This document shows, piece after piece, positions 27,613 through 35,747 of a stretch of DNA of 64,000 bases. Every line of letters starts with the position of its first letter. The stretch's first letter is position 1. The notes beneath the pieces were generated by a model. The model ran no database searches. It worked only from the letters and a program-made list of their open reading frames with translations, and was not told where the DNA came from. Both the position numbers and the translations under genes were made by a program. This DNA is from AP-15 sp963700195 (GTDB lineage Bacteria; Pseudomonadota; Alphaproteobacteria; ATCC43930; CGMCC-115725): assembly GCA_963700195.1 (NCBI GenBank), contig CAVOWQ010000047.1, forward strand, positions 19,528-83,527. Reading direction: 5' to 3'.

Positions 27613-29025
27613 GTGAAAGTATTCAGGAACACCGCGCGGTGCGCGTCGCGCGGTGCGCCGCTGTCGCGGCGCTTTCTCGCCGGCGCCGGGATCGGCGCGA
27701 TTGCCGTTCTCTTGACGGTCGGCGCAAATCCGGCCGCGGCGCGGCACCACCCGGGTTTTCATGGCCATGCGCGACACGGGTTCTCCGGCGTCGACCCGTC
27801 GCGGGAAAGTGAATCGATCGTCATCGATGCCCAGACCGGCCAAGTGCTCAGCGAGATGAACGCCGACGCGATCACCTATCCAGCCTCGCTGACCAAAATG
27901 ATGACGTTGTACTTGACGTTCGAGGCGCTGAACTCGGGCCGGCTTGGGCTCGACCAGTATTTGCCGGTCTCGAGCGAAGCGGCGAGCAAGAGCCCGACGA
28001 AGCTTCACCTCGTGCCGGGCGATTCGGTCCAGGTTCACGACCTCATTCTCGGTATCGTCACAAAATCCGCCAATGATGCCGCCGCGGTTCTTGGCGAAGG
28101 GCTGGCCGGCAGTGAACCGGCGTTTGCCGACCGTATGACCGCCAAGGCGCGTCAGCTCGGCATGACCAGCACGGTCTATCGCAACGCCTCCGGTTTGCCG
28201 GATCCGGACCAACACACCACGGCGCGCGATATGGCGCAGCTGGCGCTTGCCCTCTACCACGACTTTCCGCGTGAATACCGCTATTTCGCTACCCGCCAGT
28301 TCTTCTTCCGCGGCCGGCTGATCCTCACGCACAACCACCTGCTCGATTGGTATGAAGGCGCCGACGGGATCAAGACGGGATACATCGGCGCCTCGGGCTT
28401 CAATCTCGCAGCCTCGGCGGTGCGCAATGGTCACCGGTTGATCGGTGTCGTCATGGGCGGAGCGACGGCAGGCTCGCGCGACCGGGAAATGGCTGCTCTC
28501 CTCGATCAGGGCTTCTATGAAGTCGGGGCCGGAACAACGCTGGTGGCAGGGCGCGAAGCGCCGTCGCCGTCTCTCGCGCCGCCCACGGCGCCGCCCGGGG
28601 CGCCGATAGTGGCCGAGACTGACCAGTCGGAACCGGTCCGCCCGCGCGAGAAAATTAGCCAGCTGGCCAAAGCCGCCCGCAAGATCGCCGCCCACCTCTC
28701 GCCCGTCGCCAAGGCGGAGGCCGCGCCGATCCCTCATCAGTTGCGCACGCCGGTGGAAATCGACCGCTGGAGCATCCAGCTCGGTGCGTTCCGCGTCGAA
28801 AGTGCGGCCGAGCAGGCGGCACGCGCTGCCGCTGTGGTGCCCGGAGCCAGAGGAAAGCCGGTGCAGATCGTGCAGCCCTCGAAGGGCGGCAAGGAGCACG
28901 TCTACCGCGCGCGCCTCCTGAACTTTTCGCCGCAAGAAGCGCAGGGTGCGTGCGCCGCGCTCCACAAAAAGAAAATCGAGTGTTCGGTGGTCCCGCCAGC
29001 GCCCGTCAAGGTAGCCATTCGCTGA
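27613..29025 (+). CDS. D-alanyl-D-alanine carboxypeptidase (S11) with C-terminal SPOR domain
   Basis: 470 residues from GTG 27613, after a G-rich ribosome site (GGGGGAATGGGGGG). A signal peptide ends near NPAAARHH. Catalytic motifs of the S11 penicillin-binding proteins are SLTK (SxxK, about 91), KSAND (SxN, about 150) and IKTGYIGASG (KTG, about 253). Residues about 381-465 form a SPOR domain (WSIQLGAFRVESAAEQAARA) that binds denuded glycan strands at the septum. The enzyme trims the terminal D-Ala of pentapeptides. DacF/DacA-like with SPOR is common in alphaproteobacteria. Confidence 0.92.
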   Translation: MKVFRNTARCASRGAPLSRRFLAGAGIGAIAVLLTVGANPAAARHHPGFHGHARHGFSGVDPSRESESIVIDAQTGQVLSEMNADAITYPASLTKMMTLYLTFEALNSGRLGLDQYLPVSSEAASKSPTKLHLVPGDSVQVHDLILGIVTKSANDAAAVLGEGLAGSEPAFADRMTAKARQLGMTSTVYRNASGLPDPDQHTTARDMAQLALALYHDFPREYRYFATRQFFFRGRLILTHNHLLDWYEGADGIKTGYIGASGFNLAASAVRNGHRLIGVVMGGATAGSRDREMAALLDQGFYEVGAGTTLVAGREAPSPSLAPPTAPPGAPIVAETDQSEPVRPREKISQLAKAARKIAAHLSPVAKAEAAPIPHQLRTPVEIDRWSIQLGAFRVESAAEQAARAAAVVPGARGKPVQIVQPSKGGKEHVYRARLLNFSPQEAQGACAALHKKKIECSVVPPAPVKVAIR

Positions 29026-29068
29026 ATCGGATCAAAATTGATCGCAATTTGCCGGAAAGGCGGTGCTA

Positions 29069-29101
29069 CCCTCACCCGCGTCGCAGCGAGGCGGGTGAGG
29101 G
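29069..29101. terminator. Bidirectional hairpin between convergent genes
   Basis: A perfect 11-base stem (CCCTCACCCGC with GCGGGTGAGGG) around an 11-base loop sits between the 3' ends of the carboxypeptidase (plus) and the small hypothetical gene (minus). No T tract follows, so it may terminate with Rho or protect transcript ends. Confidence 0.5.
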
Positions 29102-29125
29102 TCTGGCCGCGGGGCGAGAAACGGA

Positions 29126-29551
29126 TCAGTCGCGGCGGTAAGGGTAGCAGCGGCTTCTCTCGAGGGAGAGGCCGTAATGTTGGCCGAGAGCGCGGATGGC
29201 GTCCGCATGCTCGACATAAGGGTCCGCATTCGCAATTCCGACGATGATCGGCCGGAAGCTCCGGTCGTCGCGACCACCTGACGCCAGCATGGCCGTCACC
29301 AGCGGGTTACCTTCGTCGTCGCGCAGTGTCAGAAATAACGGCATTTCGCGCTGTATATGCGCTTTGAGGCCGATGTCCTGCTCGAAGTAAACCTTGGAGG
29401 CGGGCTGAAAGCTCTGTATCGCCTTTTCTTCCTCCTTGCGAAAGAACTTCTCGACGGCGTGGCGCATGCCTTCGGATTCTACCGAGGCCTCAGCTTCGGT
29501 CTCGATCCGAAACCAGGTCTTCCCGCCTGGAGCATCGCAAACGTATTTCAT
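29126..29551 (-). CDS. Hypothetical protein
   Basis: 141 residues from ATG 29551, preceded on its strand by GGGAGG. The N-terminus MKYVCDAPGGKTWFRIETEA looks like the start of a family of conserved alphaproteobacterial hypotheticals, then KFFRKEEEKAIQSFQPASK, a beta-rich middle, and RALGQHYGLSLERSRCYPYR at the end. No signal peptide, membrane segment or catalytic motif is evident. I recognise no function. Confidence 0.65.
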   Translation of the reverse strand: MKYVCDAPGGKTWFRIETEAEASVESEGMRHAVEKFFRKEEEKAIQSFQPASKVYFEQDIGLKAHIQREMPLFLTLRDDEGNPLVTAMLASGGRDDRSFRPIIVGIANADPYVEHADAIRALGQHYGLSLERSRCYPYRRD

Positions 29552-29696
29552 GCATCCTCCCAATTTTCCTACCAGGCGCTAGGGTCGCGAACCATCGGGC
29601 AGGTGCACCATTATCGGCGGAGGACGGCACGCCGACAAGGGTTGCCAACCCTCGCTGCTTATTATAGCAGCATTTTTCTGGCGCGTTGCCGATCTG

Positions 29697-30819
29697 CTAC
29701 GTTTCGCCGACGGGGCGGCCGCCGGCGCCGGGTATTTCCGTCCAATCCCGCCACAGCGAGATCAACGCCGCCATGATCGCCGGGCCGAGAAACAACCCGA
29801 TAATGCCAAACGTCTCCAGCCCGCCGAGAATCCCCAGCAGCACCCACAAGAACGGTAGACGCGCAGCCCCGCCGATAATGACCGGTCGGATCGCATGATC
29901 CGCGACAAAGACGACGACCAGACCGAAACAGAAAACCGCCGCGGCGGCGATCGTGCTGCCGCTCGCCACCAAGTACAGCGCGGCAGCCCCGAATGCTATC
30001 GGCGCCCCGAACGGGATGACCGCGAGGACGCCGGTCAGTGCTGCGACCGAGACCGGATGCGGAAGGCCCGCGATCATATAGGCGATCCCGATCAGCGCCC
30101 CTTCCCCCAGCCCGACCAGCACCAGGCCGTTTACGGTCGCGAGCACTGCCTGAACCATGTGGCGCCCGACCCGCTCCCCATCCGGGCCGAGCAGCCGGTC
30201 GCTGATGCGCAACAGCTGCCGGCTGAACAGCATTCCGTCGCGGAACAGGAAAAACAAGGTGCAGAAGAGTGAAGCCAAAGATGATCAATCGGTGAATGAT
30301 TTCGGCGCCGTAGAGCCGGGCCGATGCGGCGACCGTTCGCGGGCTGATCCTTCCCAGCAGCTCTTGAGCCGCATTGGGGTCGCTCAGATTGGCGCGCCAC
30401 CACTCTTCGATGGCTCGGCCGACAACCGGCAGTTGCGGCACCCATTCCGGGACCGGAACACCGTTGTGCTCGGCCTCGCTGAGAAATTGGACGACGGTAC
30501 GAATCTCGCGCGCGCCCTCGATCGCGACATAGATGAACGGGACCGTGAAAATGAGCCCGACCGCGAGAGTGACGAGCAGAGGCGCCAGGATGCGGGACTT
30601 GCCCCCTGGAAGGGCGAGAGCGACACGGAGATAGAGCGGCCAGAGGGCGATAGCCAAAACGCCGGCCCAGGCGAGCGCGGCGAGGAAACGGTGCAGGATC
30701 CACGCCCCGATCCCGACCAAGGCGATCGCCAGCACGACCCGCGCGATGCGCCGCGAGAGAGCCAAGCGTTCGGCCTCGCCGCTATCGATGGTGTGAGCCG
30801 GATCGGGTGCGCGATCCAC
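29697..30819 (-). pseudogene. AI-2E family permease, one-base insertion
   Basis: The protein starts at 30819 with a charged N-terminus, then paired helices (VVLAIALVGIGAWILHRFL; LAWAGVLAIALWPLYL; LAPLLVTLAVGLIFTVPF). The frame breaks after IHRLIIFGF; removing one base near 30272-30285 continues as ASLFCTLFFLFRDG and through the conserved GVLAVIPFGAPIAF, AALYLVASG and LPFLWVLLGILGGLETFGII to the stop at 29697. About 373 residues, eight predicted helices. Family members include TqsA and other putative efflux permeases; autoinducer transport should not be assumed. Nothing else supports a role in signalling. Confidence 0.85.
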
Positions 30820-30864
30820 AGAACTATAGCTTTCCGGGGCTCCGCGCCCGATCCGTGGGAACGA

Positions 30865-31354
30865 TCATTTGAGCTGGTCGGCGATCTTGTCGATGCCGAG
30901 TTTGACGCATGCCTCGTCCTTTTCGCCGCCCGGCGCGCCGGAGACCGCCGACAGCGCCGATCACCTCGTCGCCGGTCTTGATCAGCCGCGCACCTTGCGC
31001 CGCGATGATCCTGGTAACGTGCACGGCTCCAGCGTGGGGTTGTCCTTGACCCGCTGGACGAATCGCCGACGGGATGCGGAAGGTGCGAGCGGTATAGGCC
31101 TTGCGCTGGCTGTTCTCCATCGTGTGCGGCGGGGCGCCGTCGCCGCGCACCGCGACGAGAACCTCGCCGTTGCGGCCGAGCACATGAACCGAGACGGGAT
31201 AGCCCTGCTTGGTGCAGGTCTCGAGCGCCGTCTGTGCGATCGTCATCGCCATACCGGCTGACAGGCTCTTCTCGGTGCGCAATTGTGCAGCCGCGGGCGC
31301 GGCCAGCGCGCCGGCGAAGCCGATGACGGCGAGGCAAGTGATTGGCGGTCGCAT
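30865..31354 (-). pseudogene. GlcG/HbpS-like (DUF336) exported protein, three indels
   Basis: ATG 31354 follows GGGAGGAA. A signal peptide (CLAVIGFAGALAAPAAA) precedes the DUF336 fold: LSAGMAMTIAQTALETC, YPVSVHVLGRNGEVLVAVRG, HTMENSQRKAYTARTFRIPS. Then the sequence changes frame and returns: reading EFVQRVKDNPTLEP in the alternative frame between about 31064 and 31027 recovers the family pattern, and VHVTRIIAAQGARLIKTGDE continues in the first frame. A further extra base near 30945 must be dropped to give VSGAPGGEKDEACVKLGIDK and the stop at 30865. The family includes haem-sensing HbpS and GlcG. Confidence 0.8.
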
Positions 31355-31431
31355 GCTGTTCCTCCCGGCAGGATGCCGCTTGTCGCACCCTACCACATTT
31401 AACCCGTGTTCCGGGTCGAGGAGGTTGGCGG

Positions 31432-32067
31432 ATGATTGCGAGACGTCGGATGCTCAAGATCGCCGCCGGCAGTGCTGCCGTGTTTTCGCTGGGCGGCGCC
31501 GGACGGGCGGCAACGCTGCCGCCCACGCCGCGGCAAACGGCGGGACCATTCTATCCGTTGTCGTTTCCCGACGATTCGGACAACGATTTGGTGCAAGTAA
31601 CCGGACACAATGGCACCGCGAAGGGCACGGTCAGCTATGTGAGCGGGCATATCCTTGATTCGGACGGTCGGCCCCTAACCGGTGCGCGCGTCGAGATCTG
31701 GCAATGCGATACAAACGGCCGCTACCATTACGTCCGGGACAACAGCGCCGACAAGCCGCTCGACGATAATTTCCAGGGCTACGGCCAGACCACCACCGAC
31801 GAAGCGGGCGGCTACCGGTTCCGCACGATCCGGCCCGTGCCTTATCCGGGCCGCACCCCGCACATCCATTTCGCGGTGTCGGGCCCCGGATTGGCGCGGT
31901 TCACGACCCAGATGTACATCGCCGGCGAACCGCTCAACGAGCGTGACGGCGTACTGATGGGCGTGCGCGATCCCGCCGCCCGCGCCCGCCTGATCGTGCC
32001 GCTCCGGCCGGCTCCCGAGCTTGAGGCGACCGCCCTCGCCGGCACCTTCGACATCGTTATCGGATGA
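31432..32067 (+). CDS. Tat-exported intradiol ring-cleavage dioxygenase
   Basis: 211 residues from ATG 31432 after CGAGGAGG. The start RRRMLKIAAGSAAVFSLGG has a twin-arginine type of signal; the mature part begins at TLPPTPRQTAGPFYPLSFPD. The iron-binding fold of protocatechuate/catechol dioxygenases is visible: GARVEIWQCDTNGRYHYV (first Tyr), YPGRTPHIHFAVSG (second Tyr and the two His ligands) and FTTQMYIAGEPLN. Fe(III) intradiol enzymes cleave catechols between the hydroxyls. Export to the periplasm sets it apart from classical cytoplasmic PcaGH and is shared with a poorly characterised secreted group. Confidence 0.9.
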   Translation: MIARRRMLKIAAGSAAVFSLGGAGRAATLPPTPRQTAGPFYPLSFPDDSDNDLVQVTGHNGTAKGTVSYVSGHILDSDGRPLTGARVEIWQCDTNGRYHYVRDNSADKPLDDNFQGYGQTTTDEAGGYRFRTIRPVPYPGRTPHIHFAVSGPGLARFTTQMYIAGEPLNERDGVLMGVRDPAARARLIVPLRPAPELEATALAGTFDIVIG

Positions 32068-32109
32068 GTCGAGGGAAGCGGCAAGCGCGTCCCGTCGGCG
32101 CTCAGCTGC

Positions 32110-32955
32110 TCACTGTTTTTGTACCGGCGGCAGCTTGGAAGGGTCGGCTGTGTTAACGCACATCGGATGACCAAAGCCGCTGGCGCTCTTGCTCAGTTTT
32201 CCGGTGGGATTGAGCAAGCCTCCCTGATCGGTCTCCGTGATATCGAAAATGATGTTATCGGGGTGAGCGGCGTCAGCGCCCGGCACCACGCCGAGCGTTC
32301 CCAGATGGTCGAGCTTCAAGGTATTGCGAACCCGCCATGCGACAAAGTGATCGGTGCAGGACTGATCGCCGCTGACGCCGAGGCCTCCGACCTTTTTGCC
32401 GCCGCTAACATAAAGCGCAAGCCCGCCGCCGAAGACGTTTACACCGCCAACTCGCTGGCCGATCAATGGATCGTGCGCGGTGCCATAGAGAAATGCGTTC
32501 CCCTGGTAAGCGATTTCCGGATCTACCGGATTGCTGTGTTGCAAGCCATAGAGACTGCCGCCAGGCTGCACAGCCGAGTACAGGTTCGCTGTCGACAACG
32601 CAAGGCCGGTAGGAAACAGGCTGGTGCTTGGCGTTGCACCGTTACTGAGGCTAAAGTCGTTTGCCGTGTTTGCCTTTTGTGCAGAAATAACGCGGCTGCC
32701 GAGCCATTGATCGGTGAATTGGTTACCGGAGAAGGCCACCGCGCAGACTGTGCCGTCATTCGCGACCAAGGTCGCCCACATGTTGAAGCCCAGTCCTCCA
32801 TTACTCTGATTAACTGCGTTTTCCAGAGCCATCTGAAGTTTCGACTGGCTCGGCAAGCTGGAACAGATGGAATTTCCATCTGCGATAGCCGAGCCCGCTG
32901 CCAACGAAGCACCGAGGCCAATGGCGCCCGAGATGACCCAATGCTGGAATTTCAT
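32110..32955 (-). CDS. Exported GlcG/HbpS-like protein (DUF336)
   Basis: 281 residues from ATG 32955. A signal peptide (VISGAIGLGASLAAGSAIA) is followed by ALENAVNQSNGGLGFNMWAT, VANDGTVCAVAFSG, VISAQKANTANDFSLSN and GGLALYVSGGKKVGGLGVSG, the DUF336 pattern, with extra C-terminal material containing SCTDHFVAWRVR and a Cys near the end. It is longer than typical GlcG (about 140) because of an insertion of some 100 residues in the middle. The gene faces the Tat dioxygenase and is the second DUF336 gene within 2 kb. Confidence 0.8.
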   Translation of the reverse strand: MKFQHWVISGAIGLGASLAAGSAIADGNSICSSLPSQSKLQMALENAVNQSNGGLGFNMWATLVANDGTVCAVAFSGNQFTDQWLGSRVISAQKANTANDFSLSNGATPSTSLFPTGLALSTANLYSAVQPGGSLYGLQHSNPVDPEIAYQGNAFLYGTAHDPLIGQRVGGVNVFGGGLALYVSGGKKVGGLGVSGDQSCTDHFVAWRVRNTLKLDHLGTLGVVPGADAAHPDNIIFDITETDQGGLLNPTGKLSKSASGFGHPMCVNTADPSKLPPVQKQ

Positions 32956-33117
32956 GTCTCTCCCTTTGTGTAATGGGTGGGGTCGCCCGATCGCTGGTTT
33001 GCGTTGCGGAAATCGCGCGGCAGGCGACTTCTCACGACCGCGACAAATTAGCAGAAATTTTGGCGATTGGAATACCCAGCGACCGCACAACGAAGGTTAA
33101 TTTCAAACGAGGATGCT

Positions 33118-33165
33118 TAGAGGAGGAAGTTAACCTTAGTTATACTTAATATTAACCAGCCTCCA
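33118..33165 (-). promoter_or_regulatory. AT-rich promoter candidate
   Basis: A short AT-rich stretch (minus strand GTTAATATTAAG then TATAACTAAGG, GTTAAC) stands out from the surrounding high-GC sequence, between the stop of the VOC gene and the start of the DUF336 gene at 32955. The ends read GTTAA and TTAAC. A TATAAC box could serve transcription of the DUF336 gene, with a long leader; no -35 element is clear. Confidence 0.25.
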
Positions 33166-33201
33166 GGAGTTCTGAAGACAGTCCGGGGATTTCCGGGGCG
33201 G

Positions 33202-33759
33202 TCAGGCGGGCGCCGTCTCTTTCCGATGCCGCAACTGCTCGATCCTAGTCTTCATCTCCGGCGCCGGCCAATCTTCGAGCAACCACTGCGGGAGCGGCTC
33301 GCCAGGGCCGCTGACCAAGAGGGCCTCGTCCTCGTCGCTGCGGCCGTCGGAGAACAGCTCAAGCGCGTAGGGCATCTCGTAATAGATCTCGAGAACAGTG
33401 CCGTCCGGGTCAGCGAAATAAAAGCTGCGTTGGTTGACGTGGTTGGCGGCCCGCATGATCTCGACGCCGTTCTCGACCAGATGGACATAAGCCTCGCGCA
33501 GCGCCGCGTAGCTGCCGACCTGGAAGGCGATGTGGGCGAGCCCGATCTGCCCGCGCTGCGGACGCGGCGCATCATCGGGCGAGGGATGCTGCCCGATGTC
33601 CAGCGTATGGAAATTCTTACCCAACGTCATGAAGACGCCGCCATGATCCGGGTCCTCCTCGGCGATCCGGAACCCGAGCACGTCGCGGTAGAACCGCTTC
33701 GAAGCCTCCTGGTCGGCGACCCTCAGATTGACGTGCCCGATGCCTGACAGCTTGATCAT
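33202..33759 (-). CDS. VOC (glyoxalase/extradiol-type) family protein
   Basis: 185 residues from ATG 33759 with GGAGA ahead. The vicinal-oxygen-chelate fold is clear: IKLSGIGHVNLRVADQEAS, FYRDVLGFRIAEEDPDHGG, GQIGLAHIAFQVGSYAAL and FYFADPDGTVLEIYYE. Metal ligands would be His in IGHVNL, His in LAHIAF and Glu in VLEIYYE, arranged as in extradiol dioxygenases. VOC members also include isomerases and resistance proteins; no neighbour fixes the substrate. A divergent MFS exporter gene begins 147 bases away. Confidence 0.87.
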   Translation of the reverse strand: MIKLSGIGHVNLRVADQEASKRFYRDVLGFRIAEEDPDHGGVFMTLGKNFHTLDIGQHPSPDDAPRPQRGQIGLAHIAFQVGSYAALREAYVHLVENGVEIMRAANHVNQRSFYFADPDGTVLEIYYEMPYALELFSDGRSDEDEALLVSGPGEPLPQWLLEDWPAPEMKTRIEQLRHRKETAPA

Positions 33760-33906
33760 CTTAGACTCTCCGATGCCCGACATGCCCGCAAGTTAGGCCG
33801 GCCCCAGCCGCGCGGCAAGCCGAATGGCTGCCATCGCGGAAATGCGCTCAGAACTTGGGCAGAGCCGGTGCATAGTCCAGCGCGCGGACATTGGGGCAGG
33901 GAAGGT

Positions 33907-35271
33907 ATGATAAGCACGAGCGTATCGGCACAGGCCGGCGAGGCCCACACCGTCCAAGGCCGCCGTATCGCGCAGGGCGCCGTGTTCTCGATCATCACGG
34001 CGCTGAGCTTCTCGCATTTCCTCAACGACATGATGCAGTCGCTGGTGCCGGCGCTGTACCCGATGTGGAAGAGTCAGTACAACCTCAGCTTTGCGCAGAT
34101 CGGGCTGATCAGCCTGGTGACGCAGGTGACCTCGTCGATGCTGCAGCCGGCGGTCGGGCTGTTCTCGGACTACCGGCCGCAACCCTATTCGCTGGCCGTC
34201 GGGATGGGTGCGACCCTGATCGGTCTTCTGTTGCTGGCGAGCGCCGGCAGCTACCCGATCCTGATGCTGGCGGCGGCACTGGTAGGCATCGGCTCGGCGG
34301 TCTTTCACCCGGAAGCCTCGCGCGTCGCCCGCCTCGCCTCGGGCGGACGGCACGGTCTTGCGCAGTCCTTGTTCCAGGTCGGTGGCAACATAGGCTCCTC
34401 TTTGGGGCCGATACTGGCCGCCTTTATCGTGATCCCGAGGGGTCAGTCGAGCATCGCGTGGTTCTCGTCGGCCGCACTGTTGGCGATGACCGTGCTGTTC
34501 GGCGTCGGAAACTGGTACCGCAGAGAGCACACCGGCGCGGCCCGGCCGAGCGCCCGGCAATCGGTCGAGCGCAGCCACCTGTCGCGCCGCAAGGTTGCCT
34601 GGTCGGTGGCGATCCTCCTGGTGCTGGTCTTCTCCAAATCCTTCTATACGGCGAGCCTCAACAGCTATTACACCTTCTATTTGATCAGCAAATTCCACGT
34701 CTCGGTCGCGAGCGCGCAGATTTATCTCTTCGCCTTTCTCGCCTCGGTCGCGGTCGGCACATTGGTCGGCGGCCCGGTCGGCGACCGGATCGGCCGCAAA
34801 TATGTCTTGTGGGGCTCGATCGTCGGGGTGTTGCCGTTCACCCTGGTGCTGCCCTATGCCGATCTGTTCTGGACCGGCATTCTGACGGTCGCCATCGGCC
34901 TCATCCTGGCCTCGGCCTCTTCGGCGATCATCGTCTACGCGCTGGAGCTGGTGCCGGGAAAGGTTGGCACGGTCGCCGGGCTGTTCTTTGGCTTGTCCTT
35001 CGGCATGGCCGGCATCGGGGCGGCGGCGCTCGGCCGGCTCGCCGATGCGACGAGCATCGATTATGTCTATCAGATCTGCGCTTTCCTGCCGCTGCTCGGA
35101 TTGCTGACCGTGCTGTTGCCCAATATCGGCCGACCGCAGGGGGACCAGGCTCGCCTCGCCGGTGGCCGGTCGACCATAACATGCAGGCCGGCAGCGGCCG
35201 GTACCACGGCCGCCGGCGCGTGGCCGTTGGTGTTCTGCCATAGGACGTCGGATTTGCCGTCGCCGTCGTAA
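33907..35271 (+). CDS. MFS transporter (fosmidomycin-resistance Fsr-like), 3' end joined to repeat debris
   Basis: About 454 residues as written, start ATG 33907 after GGAAGG. Twelve-helix MFS protein: FLNDMMQSLVPALYPMWKSQ, GLISLVTQVTSSMLQPAVGL, the pore-lining GNIGSSLGPILAAFIV and the interdomain loop ending LSRRKVAWS, with GDRIGRKYVLWG marking the second half. The family exports fosmidomycin and some other drugs. The expected end lies near LPNIGRP (about 35145); the codons from 35145 to 35271 run antisense through an FG-GAP repeat remnant, so the last 40 or so residues are probably not native. Confidence 0.88.
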   Translation: MISTSVSAQAGEAHTVQGRRIAQGAVFSIITALSFSHFLNDMMQSLVPALYPMWKSQYNLSFAQIGLISLVTQVTSSMLQPAVGLFSDYRPQPYSLAVGMGATLIGLLLLASAGSYPILMLAAALVGIGSAVFHPEASRVARLASGGRHGLAQSLFQVGGNIGSSLGPILAAFIVIPRGQSSIAWFSSAALLAMTVLFGVGNWYRREHTGAARPSARQSVERSHLSRRKVAWSVAILLVLVFSKSFYTASLNSYYTFYLISKFHVSVASAQIYLFAFLASVAVGTLVGGPVGDRIGRKYVLWGSIVGVLPFTLVLPYADLFWTGILTVAIGLILASASSAIIVYALELVPGKVGTVAGLFFGLSFGMAGIGAAALGRLADATSIDYVYQICAFLPLLGLLTVLLPNIGRPQGDQARLAGGRSTITCRPAAAGTTAAGAWPLVFCHRTSDLPSPS

Positions 35272-35345
35272 CCTTCGGTGCCGACAATCTGCCAGCTCGG
35301 CCCGGGGTTGGCCCCGACCGTCACAGAGGCTTTCGTAAGATGCAC
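35177..35345 (-). pseudogene. FG-GAP repeat remnant
   Basis: Minus-strand translation starts with VTVGANPGPSWQIVGTEGYDG and continues SDVLWQNTNGHAPAAVV, which matches one unit of the repeat protein at 35748-37715 (EVTVGANPGPGWQIAGTGDY). Only about one unit is left, with no start or downstream continuation. It overlaps the 3' end of the MFS frame. Confidence 0.6.
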
Positions 35346-35601
35346 GACATCGGCGGCGGGGCGGCGCGTCTCGCTGTTTTTGCTGTTATTTGCAGCGAAT
35401 CATCAGCGATCGGCATGTCGTCCTCCGCGGCAATCCTCGACGGCCGATGGTTCCGGGGTTTGAAAACAGCTGGATAACATTTGGCTCGACCGTTGTTCTT
35501 CTCGGTAGTGGTGGCACTAATGCAACAATCGCAAGCTGTCATTCCGACGAGTTTCCCTTCGGCGATTTGAATGAGAGCCGCAAGCTTCGTATCATAACCA
35601 G

Positions 35602-35628
35602 CAATATTTGTCAATATGACAAATATTG
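35602..35628. promoter_or_regulatory. AT-rich perfect palindrome, possible operator
   Basis: CAATATTTGTCA and TGACAAATATTG are exact inverse complements around a 3-base spacer (ATA). The core TTGTCA-ATA-TGACAA is the size and symmetry of a dimeric regulator site. It sits in high-GC surroundings, has no T tract for a terminator and lies near no obvious start codon, so its target is unknown. Confidence 0.4.
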
Positions 35629-35663
35629 TCGGTTCCCCATCCCGATCAGATCCCTCCTGCTCC

Positions 35664-35735
35664 CGAAGGGTGGAGAGGCGCAAAACGATTATGCTTCTGG
35701 TCGGCTCTCACGGCTCGCGCAGGCGTTCGCCGATA
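35664..35735 (-). repeat. Partial duplicate of the hlyD 3' end and following hairpin
   Basis: This stretch matches 38190-38260 over about 70 bases (both contain ATTATGCTTCTGGTC, then TCTCACGGCTCGCGCAGGC and TTCGCCGAT). On the minus strand it encodes IIGERLREP and a stop, the end of the HlyD protein (VIGESLREP), then the downstream intergenic hairpin arm. The repeat protein ends 13 bases before it. Confidence 0.7.
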
Positions 35736-35747
35736 ATTCGCCGGCTG

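Larger units (their letters stand above)
35272..35747. other. Gap with repeat scars
   Basis: Contains part of the FG-GAP remnant, an AT-rich palindrome (35602-35628) and a partial copy of the hlyD 3' end (35664-35735). A minus-strand frame at 35321-35683 has no family resemblance. I see no intact gene. Confidence 0.5.

Noticed and set aside
29697..30819. Quorum-sensing transport suggested by the AI-2E family name
   Set aside because: The family name is historical; there is no luxS or Lsr-type gene here, so no signalling role is claimed.
33793..35241. A 482-codon minus-strand open frame antisense to the MFS transporter
   Set aside because: GC-rich codon bias keeps the antisense frame open; the translation is Arg/Gln/Asp-rich with no domain, while the plus strand encodes a clear transporter.
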